Positions 21,037 through 35,215 of a stretch of DNA of 64,000 nt are shown piece by piece. Numbering within the stretch: position 1 is the stretch's first letter; each line of letters begins with the position of its first letter. This DNA comes from Apostichopus japonicus (taxonomy: Eukaryota; Echinodermata; Holothuroidea; Aspidochirotida; Stichopodidae): positions 25,000,564 to 25,064,563 of the forward strand of contig NC_092571.1 in NCBI RefSeq assembly GCF_037975245.1. Direction: 5' to 3'. The notes beneath the pieces were generated by a model. That model was not told where the DNA came from. It was given only the letters and a program-made list of their open reading frames with translations, and ran no database searches. The translations under genes and the position numbers were made by a program.

Positions 21037-22749
21037 ACGTTTCAATTTACAATGCACATTAACTATACGTTCTTCCTGTAGGTGACGTTGGACCCTACAC
21101 TAAATGTCAACGAGAACTACTTAAGAGAAGATCTGCTCTGTTGCGAGCATTTGTCAGGAAAGATGAAGCATTGCAGATGCAGGCAGTGCAAGTAGCCCAG
21201 GCATTTTCTGCTAGTGTTGGAAATCCACCAAGTAAAAAACCTTGTTTAGTTAAATTCCTATTTTTGAATTTCTTTGAAAGCAGCTTTTTGAGTAGATTTT
21301 GATCCTAATTTTTTTCGATGCTGTTTTATATTAAGATCTCATATCAAAAGATCTCATTTAGCTTGACTGGTTAAGATTTATTTCAAATAGAGGATTAAAA
21401 GTCCACATATTTTGGGAGAAATTTTGAAAGTTTCGGAGGTTTGAAACAAGTTTTTTTAAAATACTTACTCATGAACATTTCCTTGATGGAAATATCTAGG
21501 AGAGTGTCTTTGTTTGATCAATTACAAATCATATTTTGAGTAACAATTAGTAGGTTTGAGCTCAACTCAAAAACGTTGCTTTAAAATAGTATTGTATTGT
21601 GGTAGAATAAAAAAATTAAAAAAATATTGCTACAAAATGTCAGCATAGACAGGGATGTGCCCACGCTGGGCACTGGGCCGCCCCGCCCAGCACTAAAAAT
21701 TACCACCCAGCACTGTCTTAAAAATTGTGAATCCCGCCCAGCACTAATTTTCATCTAAAATCCCACCATTCCTAACAATATATTCAACATAAATTGGGCC
21801 TAGCCTATGCCAAAATCATACAGACTAATAATGCATCAGTTACACATGAGAGAAACATTACTTACGGCTCTCAATCGGTACCTTGTAAAATATCTATGAA
21901 ACAAACTAATAACTTTTACCAGGTACGTAATATATTTCACTAAAAAAAAAGGGGACACCCCCTCCCCCTTAGACCCCTCCCCCAGGATGGCGATCAGTAT
22001 ACCCCGGCACTCAGGAAAACCTGGGCACATCCCTGATAGATATTTTGAAATGTAACTTAGTCTTCATGATGGAGGTGAAAAGTTACTGCAGCTAGGCGGC
22101 TTAATTTATGAAAATAAGGTATTTGTCAACAACATTGACATCATCATGGTAGATAAAGGGAAGATTGTTAATTTTCTATGTGATTTCCTAAATGTTAACT
22201 TTTGTCCATATTTTGATGGAGTTGAAACTATCACAAAATTCAGAAGTGCCCATTTTGTTTACATAAAAAATGTCCTCTCCAATCTATTTTTTGATGTGAT
22301 TTCCTAAATGTTAACTTATGTCCATATATTAATAGAGTTGAAACCATCACACATTTCCAGTTCCCACCACAAATTTCAGAAGTGCCCATTTTGTTTATAT
22401 AAAAAATATACTCTCCAACTTGAGGTGTTCCGTCTCATAGCAATGTGATTTGGCAGGTTGCTTCCTTACGACAAATGTACATGTCCAACTGTCCTTTGAA
22501 GTTTGTTCCCTCCCTCCCTCCCTCCCCCCTTCCCCACTTTTTAGATTTCAAAAATAACATACAGGCTATTATGCACCCCTTTTTCATTTTCTTCTTTTTC
22601 ATTTTTCAGAATTTCTCAGAACGATGTTTGAAGTATTTTACGATGAAGATGTTGTTTCAGAAGAGATTTTTTATACCTGGTTGGACAGTGAAGAAACCTG
22701 TGCTACAAGTAAATTAGCTGCCAGCAACTTCTTCAACAGCTTAGGTTAA
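629..22749 (+). CDS. eIF4G-like protein with three eIF4E-binding cassettes and no MIF4G domain (5' partial)
   Basis: Paralogue of translation initiation factor eIF4G. Exons read: 629-711, 1419-1555, 2814-3032, 3763-3946, 4417-4544, 5245-5337, 6291-6462, 7090-7217, 8806-8901, 10483-10726, 11376-11494, 12389-12635, 13486-13530, 14528-14655, 15503-15675, 17350-17554, 18145-18243, 18843-18920, 19963-20085, 20598-20682, 21082-21231, 22610-22749. Every junction keeps phase and the sum is exactly 1,024 codons plus stop. Order: eIF4G N-terminal segment, three YxxxxLL eIF4E-binding cassettes, a short linker, MA3 (eIF4A-binding in eIF4G) and W2 (MNK-binding in eIF4G). The MIF4G domain, about 225 codons in the ordinary eIF4G on the other strand, is missing. 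The start codon lies upstream of the window. Least certain are the 3' end of the third exon and the weak acceptor at 4417. Family and architecture are read from sequence; a role as translational regulator is inferred. Confidence 0.9.
1622..1690. repeat. Duplicated noncoding segment, copy 1
   Basis: ATTCTAAGCCTTTCCCGACC through CTTGGTCTGTTTCAGAACCC recurs at 3041-3110. Each copy follows an N-terminal exon. Surrounding open frames read them differently, which argues against coding. Both end in a good pyrimidine-AG acceptor. Confidence 0.65.
2174..2372. repeat. Tandem repeat, about 60-bp unit, four copies
   Basis: Units run from ACACTGTAGGAG through GTTnATTGAATAGAACACCA. They lie in the intron between N-terminal exons of the eIF4G-like gene. 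Confidence 0.8.
3041..3110. repeat. Duplicated noncoding segment, copy 2
   Basis: Second copy of the 1622-1690 segment, directly after the 2814-3032 exon. If the donor at 3033 is not used, this copy would be read as coding up to a stop at 3162. Confidence 0.6.
3763..5337 (+). CDS. eIF4E-binding cassette 1 (exons 3763-3946, 4417-4544, 5245-5337)
   Basis: First of three repeated three-exon units. The first exon is a charged linker ending KQMKLKYPYKEG. The second, 128 bases, begins GQWSPINQAGKKRYDRVFLL and carries the canonical eIF4E-binding motif YDRVFLL (Y at about 4462). The conserved arm RPKGLPDIPEVILPK follows; in eIF4G this arm lies beyond the canonical helix. The third, 93 bases, begins AEVRFHHRK. 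The 128- and 93-base exons have the same length and phase as the eIF4E-binding exon and its successor in the ordinary eIF4G (63215-63342 and 62319-62411). The acceptor before 4417 has a weak pyrimidine tract but aligns exactly with cassette 2. Confidence 0.88.
5515..5610. repeat. GTGAAGGCATGT-type minisatellite
   Basis: About nine imperfect copies of a 10-11-base unit (GTGTAGGCAT, GTGAAGACAT and similar) in an intron of the eIF4G-like gene. Confidence 0.7.
6291..8901 (+). CDS. eIF4E-binding cassette 2 (exons 6291-6462, 7090-7217, 8806-8901)
   Basis: Second copy of the unit. The linker exon ends KQLKLKYSYREG, nearly matching cassette 1. The middle exon is again 128 bases in the same phase: DQWSPTNQDGQKKYSRDFLL, motif YSRDFLL, then RPEGLPDMPEIIFKK. 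The spacer exon is 96 bases (AKVWPILQYESCAL...), one codon longer than in cassette 1 and more diverged. A small transposon with 14-bp terminal repeats starts only eight bases after the middle exon. All Y and LL contact positions of the motif are kept, so eIF4E binding is expected. Confidence 0.88.
7225..7522. mobile_element. hAT-like MITE, 14-bp TIR (CAGGCGYGTAGCCA)
   Basis: The left end CAGGCGTGTAGCCA and the reverse complement of the right end, CAGGCGCGTAGCCA, match at 13 of 14 positions. The ends are followed by G/C runs. The flanking eight bases (GGTAAAGT and ACTAAAAC) agree only partly, so the copy is old or the target duplication has decayed. It starts eight bases after the coding exon of cassette 2. 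Its interior is related to 42235-42350. Confidence 0.6.
7655..7742 (+). mobile_element. Dispersed retroposon tail, copy a
   Basis: GGAGTCTTCCACACTGTTAAGC, then GCTTTATGGAAGACTTCC (a hairpin), then CAAATAAATAAATAAAG. Closely similar to 14911-15009 in another intron of the same gene. The hairpin plus short tandem tail resembles the 3' end of a LINE or SINE. Confidence 0.5.
8365..8477. repeat. Palindromic MITE-like hairpin
   Basis: Arms of about 35 bases: TTAACTATCACCCTATCCAA with AAATATCTTT on the left and the near-perfect reverse complement (AAAGATATTTTTGATAGGGT and GATAGTTAAAG) on the right, with a short loop. It lies in an intron of cassette 2. It looks like a folded MITE remnant. Confidence 0.6.
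10483..12635 (+). CDS. eIF4E-binding cassette 3 (exons 10483-10726, 11376-11494, 12389-12635), diverged
   Basis: Third and most diverged copy. The linker exon (244 bases) has lost the KLKYxYxEG ending. The middle exon is 119 bases, three codons shorter, and reads GQRNLTHQLGKRKYSRDFLL: the QWSP lead-in is replaced by QRNL, but the motif YSRDFLL is intact. The arm is shortened to KPDGMPDVVIEK. The spacer exon (247 bases, DQVKVVFPKDD...) is extended with charged low-complexity residues. Phases match cassettes 1 and 2. A 382-bp hAT-like MITE lies in the intron after the middle exon. Weaker or altered eIF4E affinity is inferred. Confidence 0.82.
11543..11924. mobile_element. hAT-like MITE with 8-bp target duplication TCTGTGAC
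   Basis: Terminal repeats TAGGGGGGTAGGA and, on the other strand, CAGGGGGGTAGGA. Perfect 8-bp flanking duplication TCTGTGAC at 11535-11542 and 11925-11932. The element is 382 bp, non-coding, and lies in the intron after the eIF4E-binding exon of cassette 3. Confidence 0.78.
12728..12946. repeat. Tandem duplication, about 110-bp unit, two copies
   Basis: CTATGGTAACnGACnAAGGGC through TTATTGATTCTTGCATCTT occurs twice in direct order with small differences. Intronic, just after cassette 3. Confidence 0.8.
13486..17554 (+). CDS. Short linker and MA3-domain exons (13486-13530, 14528-14655, 15503-15675, 17350-17554)
   Basis: Exon 13486-13530 is only 45 bases (AGTRPREDQQPQIE). Exon 14528-14655 leads into MA3 (YRETFEGIIIEYLTLRNVQ, compare eIF4G KSKAIIEEYLHLNDMKEA). 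Exon 15503-15675 is the MA3 centre (LRDSIGRLFHSLLDSEIVSK). Exon 17350-17554 completes MA3 and continues towards the W2 region (FELFLEST...FWKNLAEILAVMV). The last two are 173 and 205 bases, identical in length and phase to exons 52123-52295 and 50498-50702 of the ordinary eIF4G. MA3 binds eIF4A in eIF4G; here it is clearly diverged, so binding is uncertain. The acidic EDMEIDIP stretch of eIF4G is replaced by TTEVAWSN. Confidence 0.82.
13533..13625. repeat. ATTTAGATCAACATCAACAT minisatellite
   Basis: About five copies of an 18-20-base unit beginning a few bases after the 45-base linker exon. Confidence 0.75.
14911..15009 (+). mobile_element. Dispersed retroposon tail, copy b
   Basis: GGAGTCTTCTACTCTGTTAAGC, GCTTTATAGAAGACTTCC, then AAACAAATAAACAAACAAAC. 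Same hairpin and tail type as 7655-7742, with a variant terminal repeat unit. Confidence 0.5.
15828..16020 (-). mobile_element. tRNA-SINE-related copy (reverse orientation)
   Basis: Reverse complement of the SINE body and tail: GATCCTGCTGCAAGCAGGAA, CAAGCTGACCGAAGTCAG and a TGTATGTA-type tail. It shares with 52806-53060 a middle segment (GTTGTCAATTGTCAACAACT type) not seen in the 33697 copy. It lies in the intron after the MA3-centre exon. Confidence 0.7.
18145..22749 (+). CDS. W2-domain exons of the eIF4G-like gene
   Basis: Exons 18145-18243 (VLRFWRNSKFNWSQFAPDD), 18843-18920, 19963-20085, 20598-20682, 21082-21231 and 22610-22749. The last encodes FEVFYDEDVVSEEIFYTWLD, the acidic/aromatic box typical of W2 domains of eIF4G, eIF5 and eIF2B-epsilon, so the W2 fold is probably kept. 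The protein ends earlier than the paralogue: after FFNSLG comes TAA at 22747-22749, without the [13 protein letters not shown] tail. Exon 18843-18920 adds a Lys-rich insert (KKVKKTPKVKKDP) with no counterpart in the paralogue, where a single 147-base exon covers this region. Confidence 0.85.
20954..21034. repeat. TA/CA microsatellite
   Basis: AT dinucleotides with a short ACACACAC interruption, intronic, ending about 50 bases before the exon at 21082. Confidence 0.9.
21650..22035. mobile_element. Small inverted-repeat element with TIR CAGGGATGTGCCCA
   Basis: Left end CAGGGATGTGCCCA, right end TGGGCACATCCCTG: a perfect 14-bp inverted repeat. A 5-bp direct repeat ATAGA flanks it (21645-21649 and 22036-22040). 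The hAT-like CAGGG terminus would predict 8 bp, so the class is uncertain. It contains a reversed copy of a G-rich module (21948-21997) shared with other elements. It lies in the last intron of the eIF4G-like gene. Confidence 0.7.
22180..22420. repeat. Tandem duplication, about 120-bp unit, two copies
   Basis: GATTTCCTAAATGTTAACTT through AGAAGTGCCCATTTTGTTTA occurs twice; the second copy has a short insertion. In the last intron of the eIF4G-like gene. Confidence 0.78.
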
Positions 22750-23428
22750 TATTGATAAATATTTATGATAGTTTAAATATTGAGGCATATGAAATTTGCA
22801 GATCAACAGTTTATTTTTATATTGAATATATATGAGAAAGTTTCTGGGGAAACAAAAACATTCTGGGGAAACAAAACTTTGTAGAACAAGGGAATCTTGA
22901 CCGGTTTTCTCTTATTTGTGGAGTACGAGGGGGTGTCTTAACAAATAGTTAATTGTACAATTAGGATGATTCTTGATATGTAAAGTTGTTAGATATTTGG
23001 GAAGTATGTGTCACAGCTGTGAGAGAGTGTTTCAATGTCATGCCTCACAACCATTAGGTTCCTGGTTCAGAAACCTTACCGTGGTAGCAGATTCTATTGA
23101 CCCGTTCAAAACTGCGGCTATACCAGTGAGTGTTGTTGAGCAGAGCCTAGAACCGTGGATCTGGTGTTACTGGGTTGTGAATAGGAATTGAGTTCTATCA
23201 CTGGTTTCAAAACAACTTTGATTGTTAATGCAGCACTGCAGTGATGATAAATATGGTGTTTACTTCATGCCCCTCCCTCCTCCCTCCCTACCCTCAGTTT
23301 ATGTGCATTTATAGTTATCTATATATATATATATATATTAATAAGTGCGTAAATATATTTGAAACGGCAATAAGTTTTCCGAACAGTGCAAAAGCTGTCA
23401 AACCCAGGCTTACGCTCCATATGCCATA
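22750..23428 (+). other. Presumed 3' UTR and flank of the eIF4G-like gene
   Basis: AT-rich, without exons. No AATAAA is obvious; an ATTAAA occurs next to the TTAA MITE. The 3' end of the transcript is not resolved. Confidence 0.35.
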
Positions 23429-23432
23429 TTAA

Positions 23433-23791
23433 AGGCATTGAAGACTCGCCCCAAACCGCATGCGGCCATCTGAAAAGTTAACTTTCTGTTGCTTGCAAGT
23501 GACATTTTGTTTGTGTCGCTACAAAATGCAGACAGTAATGAAACGTGATACCTTGTTATCTTTAGCTGGACCAGACATGTCCATCGCTGTATCGTTTATA
23601 CGCTGTGCTGTGGGTATTGACCGCAGCTGTATGTACTGACTGTACACTAGTGTCTAATTACAGATGGTAGCAAGCTGTGCGTGTATTTTCTGGGATCGAT
23701 GGTGGTGTTTAACACTTCTGTTACACTTCATTTGAAACTAGGTAGAATTACCGGCATTAGACGTTTCTTTTTGCGCGAGTCTTCACGCCCT
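23433..23791. mobile_element. TTAA-flanked MITE, copy 1
   Basis: Flanked by TTAA at 23429-23432 and 23792-23795. Ends read AGGCATTGAAGACTCGC and, reverse complemented, AGGGCGTGAAGACTCGC. TTAA target choice suggests a piggyBac-type source. A short open frame inside (MYFLGSMVVFNTSVT) recurs in copy 2 but resembles no transposase and is probably fortuitous. Confidence 0.72.
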
Positions 23792-24419
23792 TTAACCAAA
23801 TGGGCTATATATAAATATTTATATATGGATATATTTAAACTGCCTCGAAGCCAAGCAACTTACCAGCTATGTGGAAAAGTAATCATAGTTATCCAATTTA
23901 AGAGGATGGATTTCATTTAGGTGTTATTGTAAGAATTCTAAAAGAGACTTGTTCATGTTTTTTAAATCTGTTAATAGCTAAAGTTACATTCGGATGTGGT
24001 ATCATGTTTTAAAGTCTATTTTTCATGCCCTTCCCTTTTTTTTGTGCAATAGAAAGAGTTTTACTTAGTTAAGATCTAAAGCAATGTGTGTACATTGTTA
24101 TCTGTACAAAAGAAGTGGCAACCATCTTGTGCATATATTGAAACACTCTTAAAATTATCACTTTTGGTTTCTTGCTTGAAGCAAAGGAAACCTATGCAGT
24201 CAGGTTGGTATGTGTGTACGTGTGCGTTTGTTTTCTATCTGACCGAGGACTTGAACAAAAGAATTCCAGGTCCTCGGTTGTGATTTCTAAAGAATCACCA
24301 CGTCCTCTGAAGAATTCTATTGTATGGGGTATTGTTAAGGTTAGGGTACGTGGATTTGAACAATGGAAAAAACAATGGAGTCCTCGTTTGGAATGAAATA
24401 CAAACATGCGTGTGTGTCT

Positions 24420-26302
24420 GTGTGTGTGCGTGTGTCTGTGACGCTTGCTTGGGTCCGTGATAACTCAACAACAAAGTGATGGGATATTTGTCATACTTGC
24501 TATGTGGATAAAGTACACTGAGAAGGTGTGCCCTAATGAGTTATGAATATTAATGCGGTTATGGGGTCAAACATAAAAAGCTTTACTTTGTATACAGTTG
24601 TTAGTTAAGAGCTGGTTCATGTAGGTGCAACTTTTATGGGACTATCTGGGCCCCCAAAAATACCAGGCCCTTTTTTGGGCTGAGTGGGCCTAAAATTTAT
24701 TTCCACTGCAAATGGGTAATGTTTAGTACCAATTGGGCCCATATTTTCTTTACATTGCAAAAACTCTGTAACCTTGAGTCAGATTGTAGCCAAACTTGGT
24801 ATGGATGGGTCAAAACGTTTGTCTATGGGTGTATCAGTGTGTGTGTGTGTCCAAGTTTGGGTCAGAAACTCCTCTTAAACAGCCTGGCCGATTTTCGTCA
24901 AACTTGGTGGGTAGGTAACCCAAGGTGAACCTTTGTGTCTAGCAAACCCCCTGAACCAAAGGTCCAATTAAGTTTAGTTTTGTTTTTTGCTATAACTCCA
25001 AAGGGAAACATTGAATTGACATTGAATCTTCACAGGTATAATGTAAAATGTCAAGTACTACGAAAATATATGGTTGCCATGGGAACTGAGGTCAAAGGAC
25101 ACATTATCTTAGGTCAAATGTATAATTTGGTGTAGTTTTGCTGGCAATGAGATATGCAACTCCTTGGATTTCCCCTTGTTTTACTTTTACTCAGTAATTA
25201 GGCCCTTTTGTTAAATGAAATTTGAACTGTAATATCTTTAAAAAAGATTTATTTTTCAATGAAGATGGAGAGATCTTCCTATTTGTTATGATTCAAATGT
25301 TATATCTTGCCATAAAATCTGACAAATAGGCTGATGTTTTAAGATTTAAGAAACAACGAGTTCATTCATTTCATTCGGGTGGAAACCGCTAGAATGTTAT
25401 CTTTACGTCATCTCAGTTTGAGTAATGCTTGGTAAAATCGTTAACATTAAAAATGCAAATAGCTGCTTTATTAATTTTTCTTTACCGAAAATTTGTATAC
25501 TGTGAAAAAAATGTTCAATACAAAGAGCAAATATCAAACTAATACAGTAACACATATTATGTATTTCTTCCAATTCGTTCGTTCGTACGTTCCTTCGGTT
25601 CAACGATTCATTCAATTAATACAACCAATACACAAGATATTATATTTAGAAGCGTTGTTGGGCGAACCCACTCCTTTGATCCCACCCCCTCTTCCAAACA
25701 GACCTTTGACCTTACTTGAAATGTCACGTGTAATAGAATATAATATATATAATAATTAAAACATATCATGTAAATACCTCCACAGTATGAGAGGAAACAT
25801 TGGACGTTTATTTAGCGCAACTTCCATCGTGGTCATAAAAATAAACACATCCACGGGTACGATGAGCATGCAACGTTCTATCAAAATATGTGGTTACCTT
25901 GGTAACTGGAGTCAAGGGCAACGCCACTGGGAAACATTGAATTAACATGCAACTATGATCACAGATATAATCGAAGAAATTTGAAAACGCCGAAGCTTCT
26001 AGATTCATGACTATTGTTCTTTTACACAAAAGCTGGAAATCAGTGGGAACGCGCGCGATACGATTTCTAAGGCAGCACGTTCGTATACATTAATATGATA
26101 AAGCCAGAAATATTGAATAGACGTGGAACGTTCAAATGTAGTAAGTATGATCAAGTGGTAAAAGGACATATTGTTCGCGTCTGTGCGGAGTTCATGAATG
26201 AGCGGTGTCAAGTTTGAACATGTCTGTTATTATGTAGCCAATAAGCATATATTCCTTAAAGGTGGTCGATATGAGATAGGCCTATATGCAACTCCGTGGA
26301 TT
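24420..26302. repeat. Degenerate dispersed repeats, intergenic
   Basis: Related segments recur in one orientation. GGGAAACATTGAATT..CATTGAA with GTATAATG appears at about 25000-25050 and again at about 25928-25975. TATATGGTTGCCATGGGAAC (25066) resembles TATGTGGTTACCTTGGTAAC (25885). ATATGCAACTCCTTGGATT (25151) resembles TATATGCAACTCCGTGGATT just before the hAT element. I see no gene here; the hAT element landed in one of these copies. Confidence 0.45.
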
Positions 26303-26310
26303 GCCCTCTT

Positions 26311-27930
26311 CAGGGGCGTAGCGAAGTTTTTTTTTGTTGGGGGGGGGGTGTGGAGAATTTGATTTGCCGACGGATCTGGAAGTGGTGACTGAAATGGGGG
26401 AGGGGTCTAAGGGGAGGGGGTCTACCCCTCCCCTTTAGAAAATTTTTAGTTTTGAAACGTCCTTAGATGCAATCTGGTGTATATTTTAAGTCAAATTTGA
26501 TTTGCCGACGGATCTGGAATTGGTGACTGAAATGGGGGAGGGGTCTAAGGGGAGGGGGTGTCCCCCTCCCCTTTGGAAAATTTTTAGTTTTGAAACGTCC
26601 TTAGATGCAATCTGGTGCATATTTTAAGTCAAATTTGATTTGCCGACGGATCTGGAAGTGGTGACTGAAATGGGGGAGGGGTCTAAGGGTAGGGGGTTGT
26701 CACGAACGACTTTATTCATTGTACGTGTATTCAGTATATGCTGGTCAGGGTGATAAGTAGGTCACACGTCGTGACTGACAACTTGTGCGTTTTTTCTGGA
26801 AGCGACGAGAAATGATGGCGCTATTCGGTATTAGCGAGTACAAATTTCCAGAACATACGGGAAGTAATTTTTAGCAGGTGACCGGATATGGTCGACCAGT
26901 GAACGATGCACTATCAGTCGTATCTTCGAGACATGGATGATTCTCGATGTTATTTCGTCAGGATTCCTGGAAAAGAACTTTCGGGAGATCTAACCTCGGC
27001 TATATAAGAAGAGATATTTTCGGTGATTTAGAGTTTAGTTTTCCGATCTATTGTGAAAGAAATTCATCTGAGATAAAAAATTAATTATCGAGGGGACGGA
27101 CGGAGGAACCGGTGGACTGTTTGTTTATTAGATTGGTGCGTCGTTTAACCGGGACAGGCGTGACTTCGGCAGAGTTTTTCGGAGTTCATCCAGGAGGAAG
27201 CCATCCTTGGGATACAAACGTTGAGTCGAATTGGACCAGCGGGGAACGGTTTTGCTCCTGACCAAGTCACGGGATACCAGCCTACGAGGGAGAATCCCGA
27301 CATCGTTGTTGGTGACGCAAGGAGGTCAGAACAGCTACGAAAGGAACCGAGAGCCGGCACGCGCCGCGTAAGATAAGTTAAGTAATCTTTTAAAAAATTA
27401 ACGGCCGTACAATATTGTAAAATCTGTCTGTATCATTCCAAATTTCTAGTACCAATAATCCCTGTACAAATCAGTAGAGATCGTATCATTGTAAATATAT
27501 CGTTTTTGTTAACTTTCAGAAACATCTCAGTAGTCTTTTGGTCCTTTGAGTTTACTTCCCTGAATCTATCTAAAATTTTATTTTTATCGGCCAAAGGAAA
27601 AACCCGGGGTCGCAACAGAGGGGGCGCTAGAAGGTGCCATTTTGTTTTATCCCGCGGAAGTTGTGACAGGGGTCTACCCCTCCCCTTTGGAAAATTTTTA
27701 GTTTTGAAACGTCGTTAGATGCAATCTGGTGCATATTTTAAGTCAAATTTGGCACGGAAGAAGCTCCCGTTCTCCTTTTCTCTATTCAGCTTTCCTTCTT
27801 TCTTCCCCTTCCGCTCTCTTCACCTTTTCTCCTTTTGCCGACAGACCCAAAATTTGCCGACAGCGACCAAATTATTGGGGGGGGGGTGACACCCCCCACA
27901 CCCCCCCCCCCCCCGCTCGCTACGCCCCTG
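26311..27930. mobile_element. hAT-like non-autonomous transposon with 8-bp target duplication GCCCTCTT
   Basis: Terminal repeats CAGGGGCGTAGCGA at both ends (right end as reverse complement). Perfect 8-bp target duplication GCCCTCTT at 26303-26310 and 27931-27938. The interior has three tandem copies of a 138-bp unit starting GATTTGCCGACGGATCTGG at 26361, 26499 and 26637. The third is split by a nested solo LTR. No transposase frame is seen. Confidence 0.88.
26698..27668 (+). mobile_element. Solo LTR nested in the hAT-like element
   Basis: Starts TGTCAC, ends GTGACA, 971 bp, flanked by the 5-bp duplication GGGGT (26693-26697 and 27669-27673). Removing it restores the third 138-bp unit of the host element. 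A TATA-like CTATATAAGAAG at about 27000 fits an LTR promoter reading on the plus strand. No internal retrovirus-like coding region is present, so this is a solo LTR left by recombination. A Gypsy-type origin is likely but unproven. Confidence 0.82.
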
Positions 27931-28745
27931 GCCCTCTTGATGTAAAATTGTAGTTGATTACAATCGTTATGTACGGCGCAGTCATAAATATAACTACGTC
28001 ACAGTATGACTTTAAAAAGAGTTAAACGTATTTCATACTTACTAAACTTGTCACGTATTTAATACAAATTCCTCTGTTGAACATTTTTTGAATGGAACTC
28101 TTTGGATTGCTATAACAAATATCTTTAATCAAAGAAAGTTGGTATTTATTAAGATTTTCAAATCTCATAGAACTAAAACAACACGCATAGCCGTCTTGAC
28201 AAATCACTGAATATACTTATCAGTTAAACTCGAAATACCACCCTACCTCCCCGACCCACTTTCTCCTACCCCTAGGTTCACCAAGCTCCCCTAACGCCAG
28301 ATAAAAATCTCGATATGGTATGGGGGCGCCCTCAGTTATGTCTGGTGTCATTAATAATCGGCTCTTTGACCGAAAAAAGAAAACATCCAACTCTATACAT
28401 TTATAAGATCTGCACGAAACAGCTATAATACATACAAACACGTGGGATACATGTTAATATTCGGTATCCGTAGTGACATCGTTTTAATTTGGGAGGGGGG
28501 GGGGGCAATTGGTTCTCTTTTTCATCACATATTTAATCTTCTTTTTAAATCAAATATTCTGCTTGATTGTAATAACGATGTCATCTCGACATTCCTGAAT
28601 GGTGTTTCTGCTCTGCTAATCGAATTATCTCTGTGAGACATTAACGGTTGAAAATTACTTGTTCATTTTGTACGGTAGGCCTCTCTGTTCAAGGGCAATT
28701 CTTTGAGGTGATGGGGATAGCCTATACTTATAACACAGTACTTGA

Positions 28746-34151
<5,406 letters not shown>

Positions 34152-34608
34152 AATTTTCTGATTTATATTATTCGTAACGTTTTGTAACTTCGCAACAGCG
34201 TCTTTTCGGTACATAACGTAAAATGAATTGATTAGCTTTCTACTCAAGTATTTCACCGGCGAAGGTAGAAATTAATTAACTCCGATTTCCGTTTAAAATA
34301 GAACAAAAGAAAATTTCTTTCACAATAAATATCCAAATAATCGATTATTGATAGGACTAGGATTATCAGAAGTAGGCTAAGTTGTTGTTTGAAATTCATG
34401 TAGGAAAGAACGAATGCATAGAGAATCCATATCGGAATATCTCGATTTATTTGCAGCTACGATGTACCTAATGCATCTGTTATGCATAAAAGAAAACTAG
34501 AGTAAGACTTCAATTTCTGTAAAAAGTCAAGTACCTAGTAGTTGTTAAATTATCTTGCACATGTATGTCACAGAACGACAAAGGCTGACTGTAACTTTTA
34601 ACCAACAT

Positions 34609-34658
34609 TTGTTTCATTTTGATGGTCAAATTATAATTTGACCATCAAAATGAAACAA
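34609..34658. repeat. Perfect 50-bp palindrome
   Basis: Two 25-base arms without a loop, centred between 34633 and 34634 (left arm begins TTGTTTCATTTTGATGG). It lies about 450 bases upstream of the lectin start codon. It could be a cruciform-forming site, a MITE remnant or a recent inverted duplication. Confidence 0.9.
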
Positions 34659-34929
34659 CAGCAGTGACATTAGAGGCTAAGACGGTGTAACTACTCGATG
34701 ACGAATTAAGGCAAAAGTATGAAAAAGTGCCAGTGTAACATTGGCTGCCATATCATAATAGAGCGAATGAATTCTGCTGTTTAGATTGAGAAGTACTGAA
34801 ACTTAATGACTCGCAGGTCCCCAGTCTCAGAGCTCGTTGCGGTCATTGCTGCAAAAATTGTTCCTTTTTTAAACTGAAGGGAAAAAAGGAACACTTTTGA
34901 TCCTTGCGTATACTACTTACATCTTAGCA

Positions 34930-35215
34930 CAAACCTATAGTGTATAGGCTACATGTATATCTACACACAGACCTATTGTGTAGGCTACATGTATCTACTG
35001 TACACACAAACCTATAGTGTATGCTACAGGTATCTACACACAAACCTATAGTGTAGGTTGCATGTATCTACACACAACCTACAATGTAGGCTACAGGTAT
35101 CTACACACAAACCTATATAGTGTAGGCAATATGTATCTACCCACAAACCTAAATTGTAGGCTACAGGTATCTACACACAATCCTATAGTGTGGGCTACAT
35201 ACAAACCTGTGTGTA
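34930..35215. repeat. Minisatellite, about 40-bp unit, seven copies
   Basis: Imperfect units of the type GGCTACATGTATCTACACAC followed by AAACCTATAGTGTA. Intergenic. Confidence 0.85.

Noticed and set aside
23681-23920. Open frame MYFLGSMVVFNTSVT shared by two loci
   Set aside because: Both copies are inside a non-autonomous TTAA MITE; no transposase features, and the frame runs across the terminal repeat.
27145-27360. Open frame inside the solo LTR
   Set aside because: LTRs are non-coding; no gag or pol similarity seen.
34930-35215. CRISPR-like array
   Set aside because: Units are imperfect, contiguous and lack unique spacers; the window is animal nuclear DNA, so this is a minisatellite.
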